Assembly (NCBI RefSeq): GCF_900104025.1
Contig: NZ_FNIQ01000005.1
Coordinates: 124,001 to 188,000 of the forward strand
From: Geodermatophilus sp. DSM 45219
GTDB taxonomy: Bacteria > Actinomycetota > Actinomycetes > Mycobacteriales > Geodermatophilaceae
Length of the DNA: 64,000 bases
Direction of reading: 5' to 3'
The first letter of the stretch is position 1. The number at the start of each line of letters is the position of its first letter. A model generated the notes under the pieces. The model was not told where the DNA came from, made no database searches, and saw only the letters and a list, made by a program, of their open reading frames with translations. The position numbers were made by a program, and so were the translations under genes. This document shows positions 23,108-29,818 of the stretch, one piece after another.

Positions 23108-24430
23108 GTGACGGAGCCTGACCGGGGGATCCCACGAGGCTCGGTCTCACGGACCGCCCGGCTCGCCTCCCTGCCACTGGGCGCGGCCGGGCGGGCCACC
23201 CTCGGCATCGGCAAGCGGCTGTCCGGGCGCGACGCCGACGCGGTGAACGCCGAGCTCCAGCAGCGCACCGCCGAGCAGCTGTTCGCCGTCCTGGGACAGC
23301 TCAAGGGCGGGGCGATGAAGCTGGGCCAGACGCTGTCGGTGTTCGAGGCGGCGGTGCCCGAGGAGGTGGCCGCCCCCTACCGCGAGGCGCTGGTCAAGCT
23401 GCAGGAGGAGGCGCCGCCGATGCCGGTGCGCACCGTCCACGCGGTGCTCGCCCAGCAGCTCGGCGGCCGGTGGCGCGAGCGGTTCCGGCACTTCGACGAC
23501 GACCCGGCGGCCGCGGCCAGCATCGGCCAGGTCCACCGGGCGACCTGGCGCGACGGCCGGGACGTGGCGGTGAAGATCCAGTACCCGGGGGCGGCCACCG
23601 CGCTGATGGCCGACCTCAACCAGCTGGCCCGCTTCGCCCGGCTGTTCGCGGCGCTCTTCCCCGGCATGGACGTCAAGCCGCTGATCACCGAGCTCAAGGC
23701 CCGGGTGGTCGAGGAGCTGGACTACGGCATGGAGGCCGACTCCCAGCGGGCCTTCGCAGCCGCCTACGCCGACGACCCGGAGATCGTCGTCCCGCGGGTG
23801 GTGGCCAGCGCGCCGAAGGTGATCGTGTCGGAGTGGCTCGAGGGCAAGCCGCTGTCGAAGGTGATCGCCTCGGGCACGCGCGAGGAGCGCGACAAGGCAG
23901 GCCACCTGCTCGCCGTCCTGCACTTCTCCGCTCCGCAGCGGGCCGGCCTGCTGCACGCCGACCCGCACCCGGGCAACTTCCGGCTGACCCCCGACGGCCG
24001 CTTCGGGGTGATCGACTTCGGCGCCACCGCGCGGTTGCCCGACGGGCACCCCGAGCCGATCGGCCGGTTGCTGCGCTGGGCCCTGGAGGGCCGGGCCGAC
24101 GACGTGCTGGCCGACCTGCGCACCGAGGGGTTCGTCCGCCCGGGCGTGCAGGTCGACGCGCAGGGGGTGCTGGACTACCTGCTGCCGCTGCTCGAGCCGA
24201 TCCAGCAGCGGCCGTTCCACTTCACGCGGGCGTGGATGCAGGAGCAGGCCACCCGCATCGCCGACCCGCGCACGGAGGCCAACCGGCTGGGCCGGATGCT
24301 CAACCTGCCGCCGGCCTACCTGCTCATCCACCGGGTGACCATCGGGTCGATCGGGGTGCTCTGCCAGCTCGACGCCTCCGACGACTACCGCGCCGTGATC
24401 GAGGAGTGGCTGCCCGGCTTCACCGGCTGA
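23108..24430 (+). CDS. ABC1/AarF-UbiB atypical kinase
   Basis: 440-residue member of the ABC1 (AarF/UbiB) atypical protein-kinase family. The family motif KLGQTLSVFEAAVP (the KxGQ motif) is near residue 76. The Ala-rich loop AAASIGQVHRATWRDGRDVAVKIQYPG includes the nucleotide Lys. EELDYGMEADSQ, the catalytic-loop HADPHPGNF and the metal-binding VIDFGATA all follow in order. The start is GTG 23108 with GAGGAGGATGC in front. Family members act on isoprenoid-quinone metabolism or as ATPases; the role in actinobacteria is not settled. No membrane helix is obvious. Confidence 0.92.
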   Translation: MTEPDRGIPRGSVSRTARLASLPLGAAGRATLGIGKRLSGRDADAVNAELQQRTAEQLFAVLGQLKGGAMKLGQTLSVFEAAVPEEVAAPYREALVKLQEEAPPMPVRTVHAVLAQQLGGRWRERFRHFDDDPAAAASIGQVHRATWRDGRDVAVKIQYPGAATALMADLNQLARFARLFAALFPGMDVKPLITELKARVVEELDYGMEADSQRAFAAAYADDPEIVVPRVVASAPKVIVSEWLEGKPLSKVIASGTREERDKAGHLLAVLHFSAPQRAGLLHADPHPGNFRLTPDGRFGVIDFGATARLPDGHPEPIGRLLRWALEGRADDVLADLRTEGFVRPGVQVDAQGVLDYLLPLLEPIQQRPFHFTRAWMQEQATRIADPRTEANRLGRMLNLPPAYLLIHRVTIGSIGVLCQLDASDDYRAVIEEWLPGFTG

Positions 24431-24450
24431 GCGGCCCCCGACGCTCGTAG

Positions 24451-24516
24451 AAGGGCCCCGTCTCCCCACCCCTCGCAGGCTCAGGGCGGGTCCCGGGACA
24501 GGGCCGGCGGGACCCT
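24451..24516. repeat. Dispersed palindromic repeat, family A, copy 5
   Basis: Unit GAAGGGCCCCGTCTCC to GGGACAGGGCC around a CCTCGCAGGCTC core, 20 bp after the aarF stop. Confidence 0.65.
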
Positions 24517-24550
24517 GCGCCGGAGCGTCCGGACCCGGCCTCGGTCGGGA

Positions 24551-24688
24551 TGGTCCCGTCCTCACCCCTCGCCCCGAGCGGAGCGAGGGGTGAGGCGGAC
24601 GGGCGGCCCCGCTGCAGGGGCCCACCGCCGGCCCCGTCCCGAGGCTCGCGCCGAGCTTGCGAGGCGTGAGGAGGACGGGGTCCTTCCA
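24551..24688. repeat. Dispersed palindromic repeat, family A, copy 6 (composite)
   Basis: Two modules back to back. The first is GTCCTCACCCCTCGC with GCGAGGGGTGAGGCGGAC (24557-24600). The second runs from GCCCCGTCCCGAGGCTCG to GAGGAGGACGGGGTCCTTCC (24630-24688). It looks like one copy inserted in or fused to another, in the convergent gap between aarF and the 54-residue gene. Confidence 0.65.
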
Positions 24689-24714
24689 TGGTGGGGGACA
24701 GCGGGGTCCTCGCT

Positions 24715-24879
24715 TCAGCGGACGGCGGCGCTGGCCCGCGCCGCGCGCCGCGTCGCGTACTCGGCCCGTCGGGCCCAGCGGCGGGCGGCACGCAGCCGGC
24801 GGGCGCGCGCGGCGGCGTCGGCCTCGGCGCGCAGGCCGCGCAACCGGTCGACCGCCAGGTCGTACTCGTAGCTGTACAC
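24715..24879 (-). CDS. Arg/Ala-rich small protein downstream of whiB7
   Basis: 54-residue protein starting at GTG 24879 (MYSYEYDLAVDRLRGLRAEA) with GAGGACC as ribosome binding site about 5 nt upstream. The body is a single very basic helix (RARRLRAARRWARRAEYATR). It lies 63 bp downstream of the whiB7 stop on the same strand and so probably shares its transcript. Codon use is typical of real genes here. I know of no assigned function; it could bind nucleic acid. Confidence 0.65.
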   Translation of the reverse strand: MYSYEYDLAVDRLRGLRAEADAAARARRLRAARRWARRAEYATRRAARASAAVR

Positions 24880-24942
24880 GTCAGGTCCTCACGTCGTCGT
24901 GGACGGTCCGCCGTCGGCGGGCCGGGACTGCGTGCCGGTCGC

Positions 24943-25278
24943 TCACGCGACCGCCACCTTGCGGGGACGTCCCCGCGGGCGCTTGCGCGGGATGACCGCA
25001 CCCCGCTCGAAGATCTCCCCGCCCCAGACACCCCACGGCTCGCCGCGGTCCAGCGCACCGGCCAGACAGGCGTCGCGGACCGGGCACTCCGCGCAGCGGA
25101 GCTTGGCCTCCTCCAGCCCGGCCGGGGTCTCGGCGAACCACAGGTCGGGGTCGGCCCGGCACGGCAACGGGCGCCGTACCGGTGCCGGCGCGGGCACCGG
25201 CCGTCGGGGAAGGGGGCCGCCGATCCGGGGGAGCCCCGGCCGGCGGTGGGACGTCAGACGGTCGGCCGTCGACTGCAC
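24943..25278 (-). CDS. whiB7: WhiB7 redox-sensing transcriptional activator
   Basis: Iron-sulfur activator that partners with the principal sigma factor and switches on intrinsic antibiotic-resistance genes, including itself. The 111-residue protein has the four cluster cysteines (Cys40, Cys62, Cys65, Cys71), the WhiB signature GVWGG at 83-87, and the C-terminal AT-hook RGRP (102-105) inside RKRPRGRPRK, which distinguishes WhiB7 from other WhiB proteins. GTG 25278 follows a GAGGAGGAG ribosome binding site. The N-terminal 35 residues are Pro/Arg rich. A long leader with promoter, reading frame and hairpin lies upstream. The place next to uvrD2 is conserved with mycobacteria. Confidence 0.95.
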   Translation of the reverse strand: MQSTADRLTSHRRPGLPRIGGPLPRRPVPAPAPVRRPLPCRADPDLWFAETPAGLEEAKLRCAECPVRDACLAGALDRGEPWGVWGGEIFERGAVIPRKRPRGRPRKVAVA

Positions 25279-25365
25279 TGCCGCTCCTCCTCGTACTCGT
25301 CGTCTACGACCGGCGGGGAGACCCGCCGACCGGGAGTCGGTGCGGGTGCCGCGGCGGAGATGACA

Positions 25366-25400
25366 GAGGCCGCGGAACCCGGTTCGGGTTCCGCGGCCTC
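25366..25400 (-). promoter_or_regulatory. Attenuator-like hairpin in the whiB7 leader
   Basis: Perfect 15-bp stem (GAGGCCGCGGAACCC with its complement) and 5-nt loop, located 19 nt after the stop of the upstream reading frame and 88 nt before the whiB7 start. It matches the expected position of the terminator that represses whiB7 unless leader translation stalls. No long T-tract follows. Function is inferred from known whiB7 leaders. Confidence 0.65.
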
Positions 25401-25419
25401 GAGGAGGTCCTGTCGAGCG

Positions 25420-25764
25420 CTAGCTCGCGGGTCTCCTCGGGGAGTGGATCCCGAGGGTGGTGCCGTTGTGCTCGGTGGTGGTGCGCGTGCCGACCTGCTG
25501 CGCGTGGTCATCGGTGGCGCCGAGGGCGTCGATCGGCGGCGTCACGCCGACGTCGGTGCCGAGGACCCGGGTGCCGAAGACACCGCTGCCGAAGACGGCC
25601 GGAGCGGGGACACGGGTGCCGGCGACCCGGACGGCGACGGTCGCCGGGACGGCGCGCAGGCGCGCGGTCAGGGGCGACTCGACGGCGCAGTCGGCCGCGC
25701 GCACGGCGACGCCCACCGGGCCACGGATCCCGGCGGGGGCGGAGGTCCACATCGTGCTGATCAC
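25420..25764 (-). CDS. Upstream reading frame in the whiB7 leader
   Basis: 114-codon frame between the whiB7 promoter and the attenuator-like hairpin. GTG 25764 has a strong GGAGG Shine-Dalgarno 8 nt upstream; ATG 25752 is an alternative. Nearly every codon ends in G or C, as in real genes here. The sequence begins MISTMWTSAPAGIRG and contains VRVAGTRVPAPAVFGS, with no domain I recognise. Known whiB7 upstream frames are usually much shorter, so this may be a long regulatory frame or a separate small protein. It ends in Arg/Pro-rich codons (HSPRRPAS). Confidence 0.55.
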   Translation of the reverse strand: MISTMWTSAPAGIRGPVGVAVRAADCAVESPLTARLRAVPATVAVRVAGTRVPAPAVFGSGVFGTRVLGTDVGVTPPIDALGATDDHAQQVGTRTTTEHNGTTLGIHSPRRPAS

Positions 25765-25851
25765 GTCGCCCACCTCCTCCGGGGGTCCGATCGCGGCCGT
25801 GCGGCCGGTCTCTGGGTCTGGTGCGCCCGGGGTCCCCCAGGCGCGATCAGG

Positions 25852-25889
25852 ACAGTAGGAGACCGCCGCGGAGACGGTCAACGCAATTA
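25852..25889 (-). promoter_or_regulatory. whiB7 promoter with WhiB7-type AT-rich element
   Basis: On the minus strand, TTGACC (25876-25881) and TACTGT (25852-25857) are separated by 18 bp. AT-only bases (TAATT, 25885-25889) lie 3 bp upstream of the -35, the position described for WhiB7-activated promoters. It predicts autoregulation and a leader of about 570 nt. Confidence 0.7.
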
Positions 25890-25946
25890 GCGGGCCGGGG
25901 GACGGGCGGCTGCACCCACCCGGCCGCCGTCACCGAGCGCAAGGGA

Positions 25947-27971
25947 TCAGGAGCCGAGGGTGGCGAGGACGTCCTCGCCGTAGAGCTCGAGCTTGCGGGC
26001 ACCGATGCCGGGCAGAGCAGAGAGCTCGCGCAGCGACGCCGGACGCGTCTCGGCGATGGCCTGCAGCGTCGCGTCGGTGAAGACCACGTAGGCGGGTACC
26101 GAGGCGGACGCGGCCGCCTCGCTGCGCCAGGCACGCAGCCGCTCGAACAGCTCCCCCGCCTCGCCCTCGAGGACGACCTTGGCGCGCTTCTGCTTCCGCT
26201 GCGGCGGTGCGGCAGTCGGTGTGGACCCGGGGACCAGCCCGTCGAGGAAGCGGCTCCGCGGCCGGGACCGGCGTCCGCCGGGGTTGCGGGCCAGCGACCA
26301 GGACAGCGTCAGCTGCTCGCGGGCCCGGGTGACGGCGACGTAGAGCAGCCGCCGCTCCTCCTCGACCGCGTCGGGCCGGCTCAGCGACTGGGAGATCGGC
26401 AGCACTCCGTCGACCAGGCCGACGACGAAGACGGCGTCCCACTCCAGGCCCTTGGCCGCGTGCATCGAGGCCAGCGTGACCCCCTGGACGGTCGGCGCGT
26501 GCTGGGCGTCGGCGCGGGCGGCCAGGTGCGCCACGAAGCCGGCGAGGTCCATCGTCGGGTCCTCGGCGACCAGGTCGACGGCGAGGTCGACGAGCGCGGC
26601 CAGGGACTGCCAGCGGTCGCGGGCGGCTCCCCCGGGCGGCGGACGGTGCTCGACCCAGCCGGTGGAGGCGAGCACGTCGCGCACGGTGGGCACCAGCGCG
26701 CCCGGATCGCTGCCCCCGGCCGCGGCGCCGCGCAGCAGCAGCACGGCCTCGCGCACCTCCGGCCGTTCGAAGAACCGCTCGCCGCCGCGCAGCACGTACG
26801 GCACGCCCACGGCGCTGAGCGCGTTCTCGTAGACCTCGGACTGGGCGTTGATCCGGAACAGGACGGCGATCTCCGCCGCCGGTGTGCCGGCCTCGACGAG
26901 CGCGCGGCAGGCGTTGGCGACCGCGGCGGCCTCGGTCGGCTCGTCGGGGTGCTCGAAGAAGCGTGGTGGGGGACCCTCGGCGCGCTGACCCAGCAGCCGG
27001 AGCCCCGGCAGGCCCTTGCGCGGTGGGGCCTGCCCGATCAGCTTGTTGGCCAGCCCGACGACCTGCGGCGTGGAGCGGTAGTCGCGCTCCAGCTTGACCA
27101 CCTCGGCGTCGGGGTAGCGGTCGGCGAAGCCGAGCAGGTAGTCGGGGTCGGCGCCGGTGAAGGAGTAGATCGTCTGGTTCGGGTCGCCGACGACGCAGAC
27201 GTCGGCGCGGCCCCCGAGCCAGGCGTCCAGCAGCCGCTGCTGGAGCGGGTTGACGTCCTGGTACTCGTCGACCACGAAGTGCCGGTACTGCCCGCGCACC
27301 TGGCGGGCGACGTCCGGGTGCTCCTCGAGGGCGAAGGCGGTGACCAGCAGCAGGTCCTCGAAGTCCAGCGCGCCGTCCCGCTGCTTGGCCGACTCGTAGC
27401 CGGCGTACACCCGCGCGACCGCCGCGGGCTCGAACGGCGGCTCGCGGCCGGCGGCCTGCGACCGGGCCGGGTAGTCGTCGGGGGTGGCCAGCGTGGTCTT
27501 GGCCCACTCGATCTCGCTGGCGAGGTCGCGCAGGCTGGTGCGGTCGGTGGACAGCCGGGCCCGGGACGCCGCGGCGGCCACCAGCCGCAGCTTGTTCTCG
27601 ACCAGCTGCGGCATCGGGCCGCCCAGCACCCGGGGAGCGAAGTAGCGCAGCTGGCGCATGGCGGCGGCGTGGAAGGTGCGGGCCTGGACACCGCCGACGC
27701 CGAGGCCGGCCAGGCGGGAGCGCAGCTCCCCCGCCGCACGGGCGGTGAACGTGACGGCGAGGACCTGCTCGGGCACGAACGCCCCGGTGTGCACGCCGTA
27801 GGCGATCCGGTGGGTGATCGTGCGCGTCTTCCCGGTGCCCGCACCGGCGAGGATGCAGACCGGCCCGGACACCGCCGAGGCGGCCGCGCGCTGCTCGTCG
27901 TCCAGCTGCGCGAGCACCGCCTCGGCGCCCTGCACCCGGACGTCACCGGGCGCACCGGCGATCTGCGACAT
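25947..27971 (-). CDS. uvrD2: UvrD2-type DNA helicase with HRDC domain
   Basis: Superfamily 1A helicase of 674 residues. Motifs are intact: Walker A GAGTGKT (43-49), TFTARAAGELRSR (Ia), FVVDEYQDVNPLQQ (II), VVGDPNQTIYSFTGA (III), LERDYRSTPQVV (IV), VQGVTLASMHAAKGLEWD (V) and LLYVAVTRARE (VI). The C-terminus (about 600-674) is an HRDC domain ending PGIGARKLELYGEDVL. The linker between core and HRDC has no cysteine, whereas mycobacterial UvrD2 carries a tetracysteine motif there. ATG 27971 is chosen because GGGGAGG precedes it. It is divergent from mrx1 as in mycobacteria. Confidence 0.92.
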   Translation of the reverse strand: MSQIAGAPGDVRVQGAEAVLAQLDDEQRAAASAVSGPVCILAGAGTGKTRTITHRIAYGVHTGAFVPEQVLAVTFTARAAGELRSRLAGLGVGGVQARTFHAAAMRQLRYFAPRVLGGPMPQLVENKLRLVAAAASRARLSTDRTSLRDLASEIEWAKTTLATPDDYPARSQAAGREPPFEPAAVARVYAGYESAKQRDGALDFEDLLLVTAFALEEHPDVARQVRGQYRHFVVDEYQDVNPLQQRLLDAWLGGRADVCVVGDPNQTIYSFTGADPDYLLGFADRYPDAEVVKLERDYRSTPQVVGLANKLIGQAPPRKGLPGLRLLGQRAEGPPPRFFEHPDEPTEAAAVANACRALVEAGTPAAEIAVLFRINAQSEVYENALSAVGVPYVLRGGERFFERPEVREAVLLLRGAAAGGSDPGALVPTVRDVLASTGWVEHRPPPGGAARDRWQSLAALVDLAVDLVAEDPTMDLAGFVAHLAARADAQHAPTVQGVTLASMHAAKGLEWDAVFVVGLVDGVLPISQSLSRPDAVEEERRLLYVAVTRAREQLTLSWSLARNPGGRRSRPRSRFLDGLVPGSTPTAAPPQRKQKRAKVVLEGEAGELFERLRAWRSEAAASASVPAYVVFTDATLQAIAETRPASLRELSALPGIGARKLELYGEDVLATLGS

Positions 27972-28119
27972 CGGCCTCCCCGTCTCCCGTCGATGGCCCG
28001 GCACCATCCTCCCAGCCGCCACCGACAGCCGGGGGAAGCATCCCCGGGGGCGCGGCGTTGTCGCCCGGGAACGGTCCGGGACCCGTGCCCGGACGGACCC
28101 GACCGGGAGGAACGCCTCG

Positions 28120-28383
28120 ATGACCGCCGCACCCGCCGCCGTGACCATGTACACCACCGTCTGGTGCGGGTACTGCCTACGGCTGAAGAAGCTGATGCAG
28201 CGGGAGGGGATCGACTACGCCGAGGTCGACATCGAGCAAGACCCGGCCGCTGCCGAGCTGGTGATGCAGGCCAACGGGGGCAACCGGACGGTGCCGACGC
28301 TGCTCTTCCGCGACGGCAGCGCGCTGACCAACCCGAGCATCGACCAGGTGAAGGCACAGCTCGCGCAGTCGGCCGGGGCCTGA
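28120..28383 (+). CDS. mrx1: Mycoredoxin (glutaredoxin-like)
   Basis: 87-residue thioredoxin-fold protein that reduces mycothiol mixed disulfides. The active site is WCGYC at 15-19. The cis-Pro region NRTVPTLLF and the C-terminal NPSIDQVKAQL are mycoredoxin-like. The VDIEQDPAAAELVMQANGG segment is standard for this family. The start is ATG 28120 after GGGAGG. Its presence implies a mycothiol-producing host. The neighbour uvrD2 is divergent. Confidence 0.93.
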   Translation: MTAAPAAVTMYTTVWCGYCLRLKKLMQREGIDYAEVDIEQDPAAAELVMQANGGNRTVPTLLFRDGSALTNPSIDQVKAQLAQSAGA

Positions 28384-28392
28384 CGGCGGGTG

Positions 28393-28422
28393 ATGCCCCC
28401 GCTGCCCAGCGCGAGGGGGCAT
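28393..28422 (+). terminator. Terminator downstream of mrx1
   Basis: Arms ATGCCCCC (28393-28400) and GGGGGCAT (28415-28422), about 10 nt after the mrx1 stop. The stem is shorter than other terminators here. Confidence 0.6.
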
Positions 28423-28502
28423 AGTCGTGCCGGACGGGTCGTTACCGTAGCCCTCCCCGTCCCCGGCTGCCCGCCGGGCCCAGCCCTCGCGGAGGTCGCC
28501 CA

Positions 28503-28562
28503 GTGAGTGAGCGCACCACCCCAGCGGAGTGTCCGACAGCGGCCACCGGCGGCGCGGCGTGA
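28503..28562 (+). CDS. 19-codon upstream reading frame coupled to the ANTAR gene
   Basis: Short frame MSERTTPAECPTAATGGAA starting at GTG 28503, with a strong GGAGG Shine-Dalgarno 7 nt upstream. Its TGA stop overlaps the GTG start of the ANTAR gene (GTGA at 28559-28562). That downstream start has no ribosome binding site of its own. A TACCGT hexamer near 28443 could be the promoter. It is probably a regulatory leader peptide; function is unproven. Confidence 0.55.
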   Translation: MSERTTPAECPTAATGGAA

Positions 28563-29146
28563 GTCAGGGCCTGGAGCACGCGGCGGCGACGGAGAGGGCG
28601 GCGGACCAGCCCACCGTGGTGGTCGCCCGCACCGGCCGGGGCTGGTCGGTGTTCGCTCCCGGGCGGGCCGAGGACGTCGACGACCTCGTGGAGGGCATGA
28701 CCCTCGCCGACCTGGTCAGCGAGGAGCTGGGCGCGCTCACCGAGCCCGACCGCGGAGCCCGCCGCGCGGCGCGCGGGCCGGCCGGCGGGGCCGACCCGGA
28801 CGTCGACCCGCGGGACGCCCGGCTGGCCGCGCTGGAGCGCACCGTCACCCAGCTCGAGCACGCCCTGGCCGCCCGCGTCTCCACCGAGCGGGCCATCGGC
28901 GTGCTCGCCGAGCGCCACGGCACCACGCCCCAGGCGGCCTTCGACCAGCTGCGTCGCGAGGCCCGCTCCCAGGGACGGCCGGTGCCCGAGCTGGCCCGCG
29001 AGGTGCTCGACGGCCTGGCCGCCCAGGCCGCTGCGACGGAGCCCGACGTCGCCCCCGCGTCGGCCCCGCCGCCGCGCACGTCGGCCGGCCGCGCTCCCCG
29101 CACGCGCACCCGGGCCGGGCGCGGACCCGCCGAGGGCCGGTCCTGA
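28559..29146 (+). CDS. ANTAR-domain protein
   Basis: 195-residue protein with a C-terminal ANTAR RNA-binding domain at about 85-145: ALERTVTQLEHALAARVSTE forms the lead coiled coil, then RAIGVLAERHGTTPQAAFDQ and LRREARSQGRPVPELAREVL. ANTAR domains bind paired hairpins in mRNA leaders and act as antiterminators. The N-terminal 60 residues (VVVARTGRGWSVFAPG, then VDDLVEGMTLADLVSEEL) form a small unassigned domain. The tail is Ala/Pro/Arg rich and probably disordered. GTG 28559 is chosen because it overlaps the stop of a well-initiated 19-codon frame. The downstream kinase-like gene is coupled to it. Confidence 0.82.
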   Translation: MSQGLEHAAATERAADQPTVVVARTGRGWSVFAPGRAEDVDDLVEGMTLADLVSEELGALTEPDRGARRAARGPAGGADPDVDPRDARLAALERTVTQLEHALAARVSTERAIGVLAERHGTTPQAAFDQLRREARSQGRPVPELAREVLDGLAAQAAATEPDVAPASAPPPRTSAGRAPRTRTRAGRGPAEGRS

Positions 29147-29793
29147 CCCGACCGGAGCCGCTGTCACCCGGCGCGCTGGCCGACCGGCTGGCGGACCTGC
29201 TCGCCGGCACCGGACCCGACGACGGGGCCACGGCCCTGCGCGTGGCGGTGGACGGTCCCGACGTCGCCCGCCCCGACCAGCTCGCGGCCGCGGTCGCCGA
29301 GCGGCTGCCGCCGCTGGGCCGCGCCGCCGCCGTCGTCCCGGCCGGTGGGTTCTGGCGCCCGGCGTCCCTGCGGCTGGAGCACGGTCGCACCGACCCCGAC
29401 GCCCGCTACACCGACTGGCTGGACGCCGGCGCGCTGTCCCGGGAGGTGCTCGACCCGCTCGGGCCGGGTGGCTCCGGGGAGTACCTGCCGGTGCTGTGGG
29501 ACGTCGCCCGAGACCGGGCCGCCCGCGCGGTGCCACAGCCGATGCCGCCCCGGGGGGTGCTGCTCGTGCCGGGCGCGCTGCTGCAGGGACTGGGGCTGGC
29601 CTTCGACGTCGTCGTCCACGTGCGGGTCTCCCCCGCGGCCCGGCGACGGCGCACCCCGGACGACCGGGCGTGGGAACTGCCGGCCTTCGACCGCTACGAC
29701 GACGAGGTCGACCCGGTGTCGCTGGCCGACGCCGTGGTGCTGGCCGACTCCCCGGACCACCCGGCGCTGGTGCTCCAGGGTCGATTCGGGTGA
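29143..29793 (+). CDS. Uridine kinase-like P-loop protein with degenerate Walker A
   Basis: 216-residue protein resembling the uridine kinase/phosphoribulokinase-like proteins of actinobacteria. The opening strand LRVAVDGPDVARPDQLAAAV aligns with the usual VDGxxGAGKT loop but lacks the Gly-Lys-Thr, so ATP binding is doubtful. Other landmarks are FWRPASLRLEHG, DARYTDWLDAGALSREVL (lid region) and RPQMPP-like GVLLVPGALLQGLGL. No ATG, GTG or TTG lies in phase before the fold; CTG 29143 overlaps the ANTAR stop (CTGA) with GAGGG 6 nt upstream and is the best start. GTG 29242 would remove the first strand. The enzyme role is uncertain. Confidence 0.65.
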   Translation: MTRPEPLSPGALADRLADLLAGTGPDDGATALRVAVDGPDVARPDQLAAAVAERLPPLGRAAAVVPAGGFWRPASLRLEHGRTDPDARYTDWLDAGALSREVLDPLGPGGSGEYLPVLWDVARDRAARAVPQPMPPRGVLLVPGALLQGLGLAFDVVVHVRVSPAARRRRTPDDRAWELPAFDRYDDEVDPVSLADAVVLADSPDHPALVLQGRFG

Positions 29794-29818
29794 CCGGAAG
29801 TCCCCCAGGCCGGTCGGT

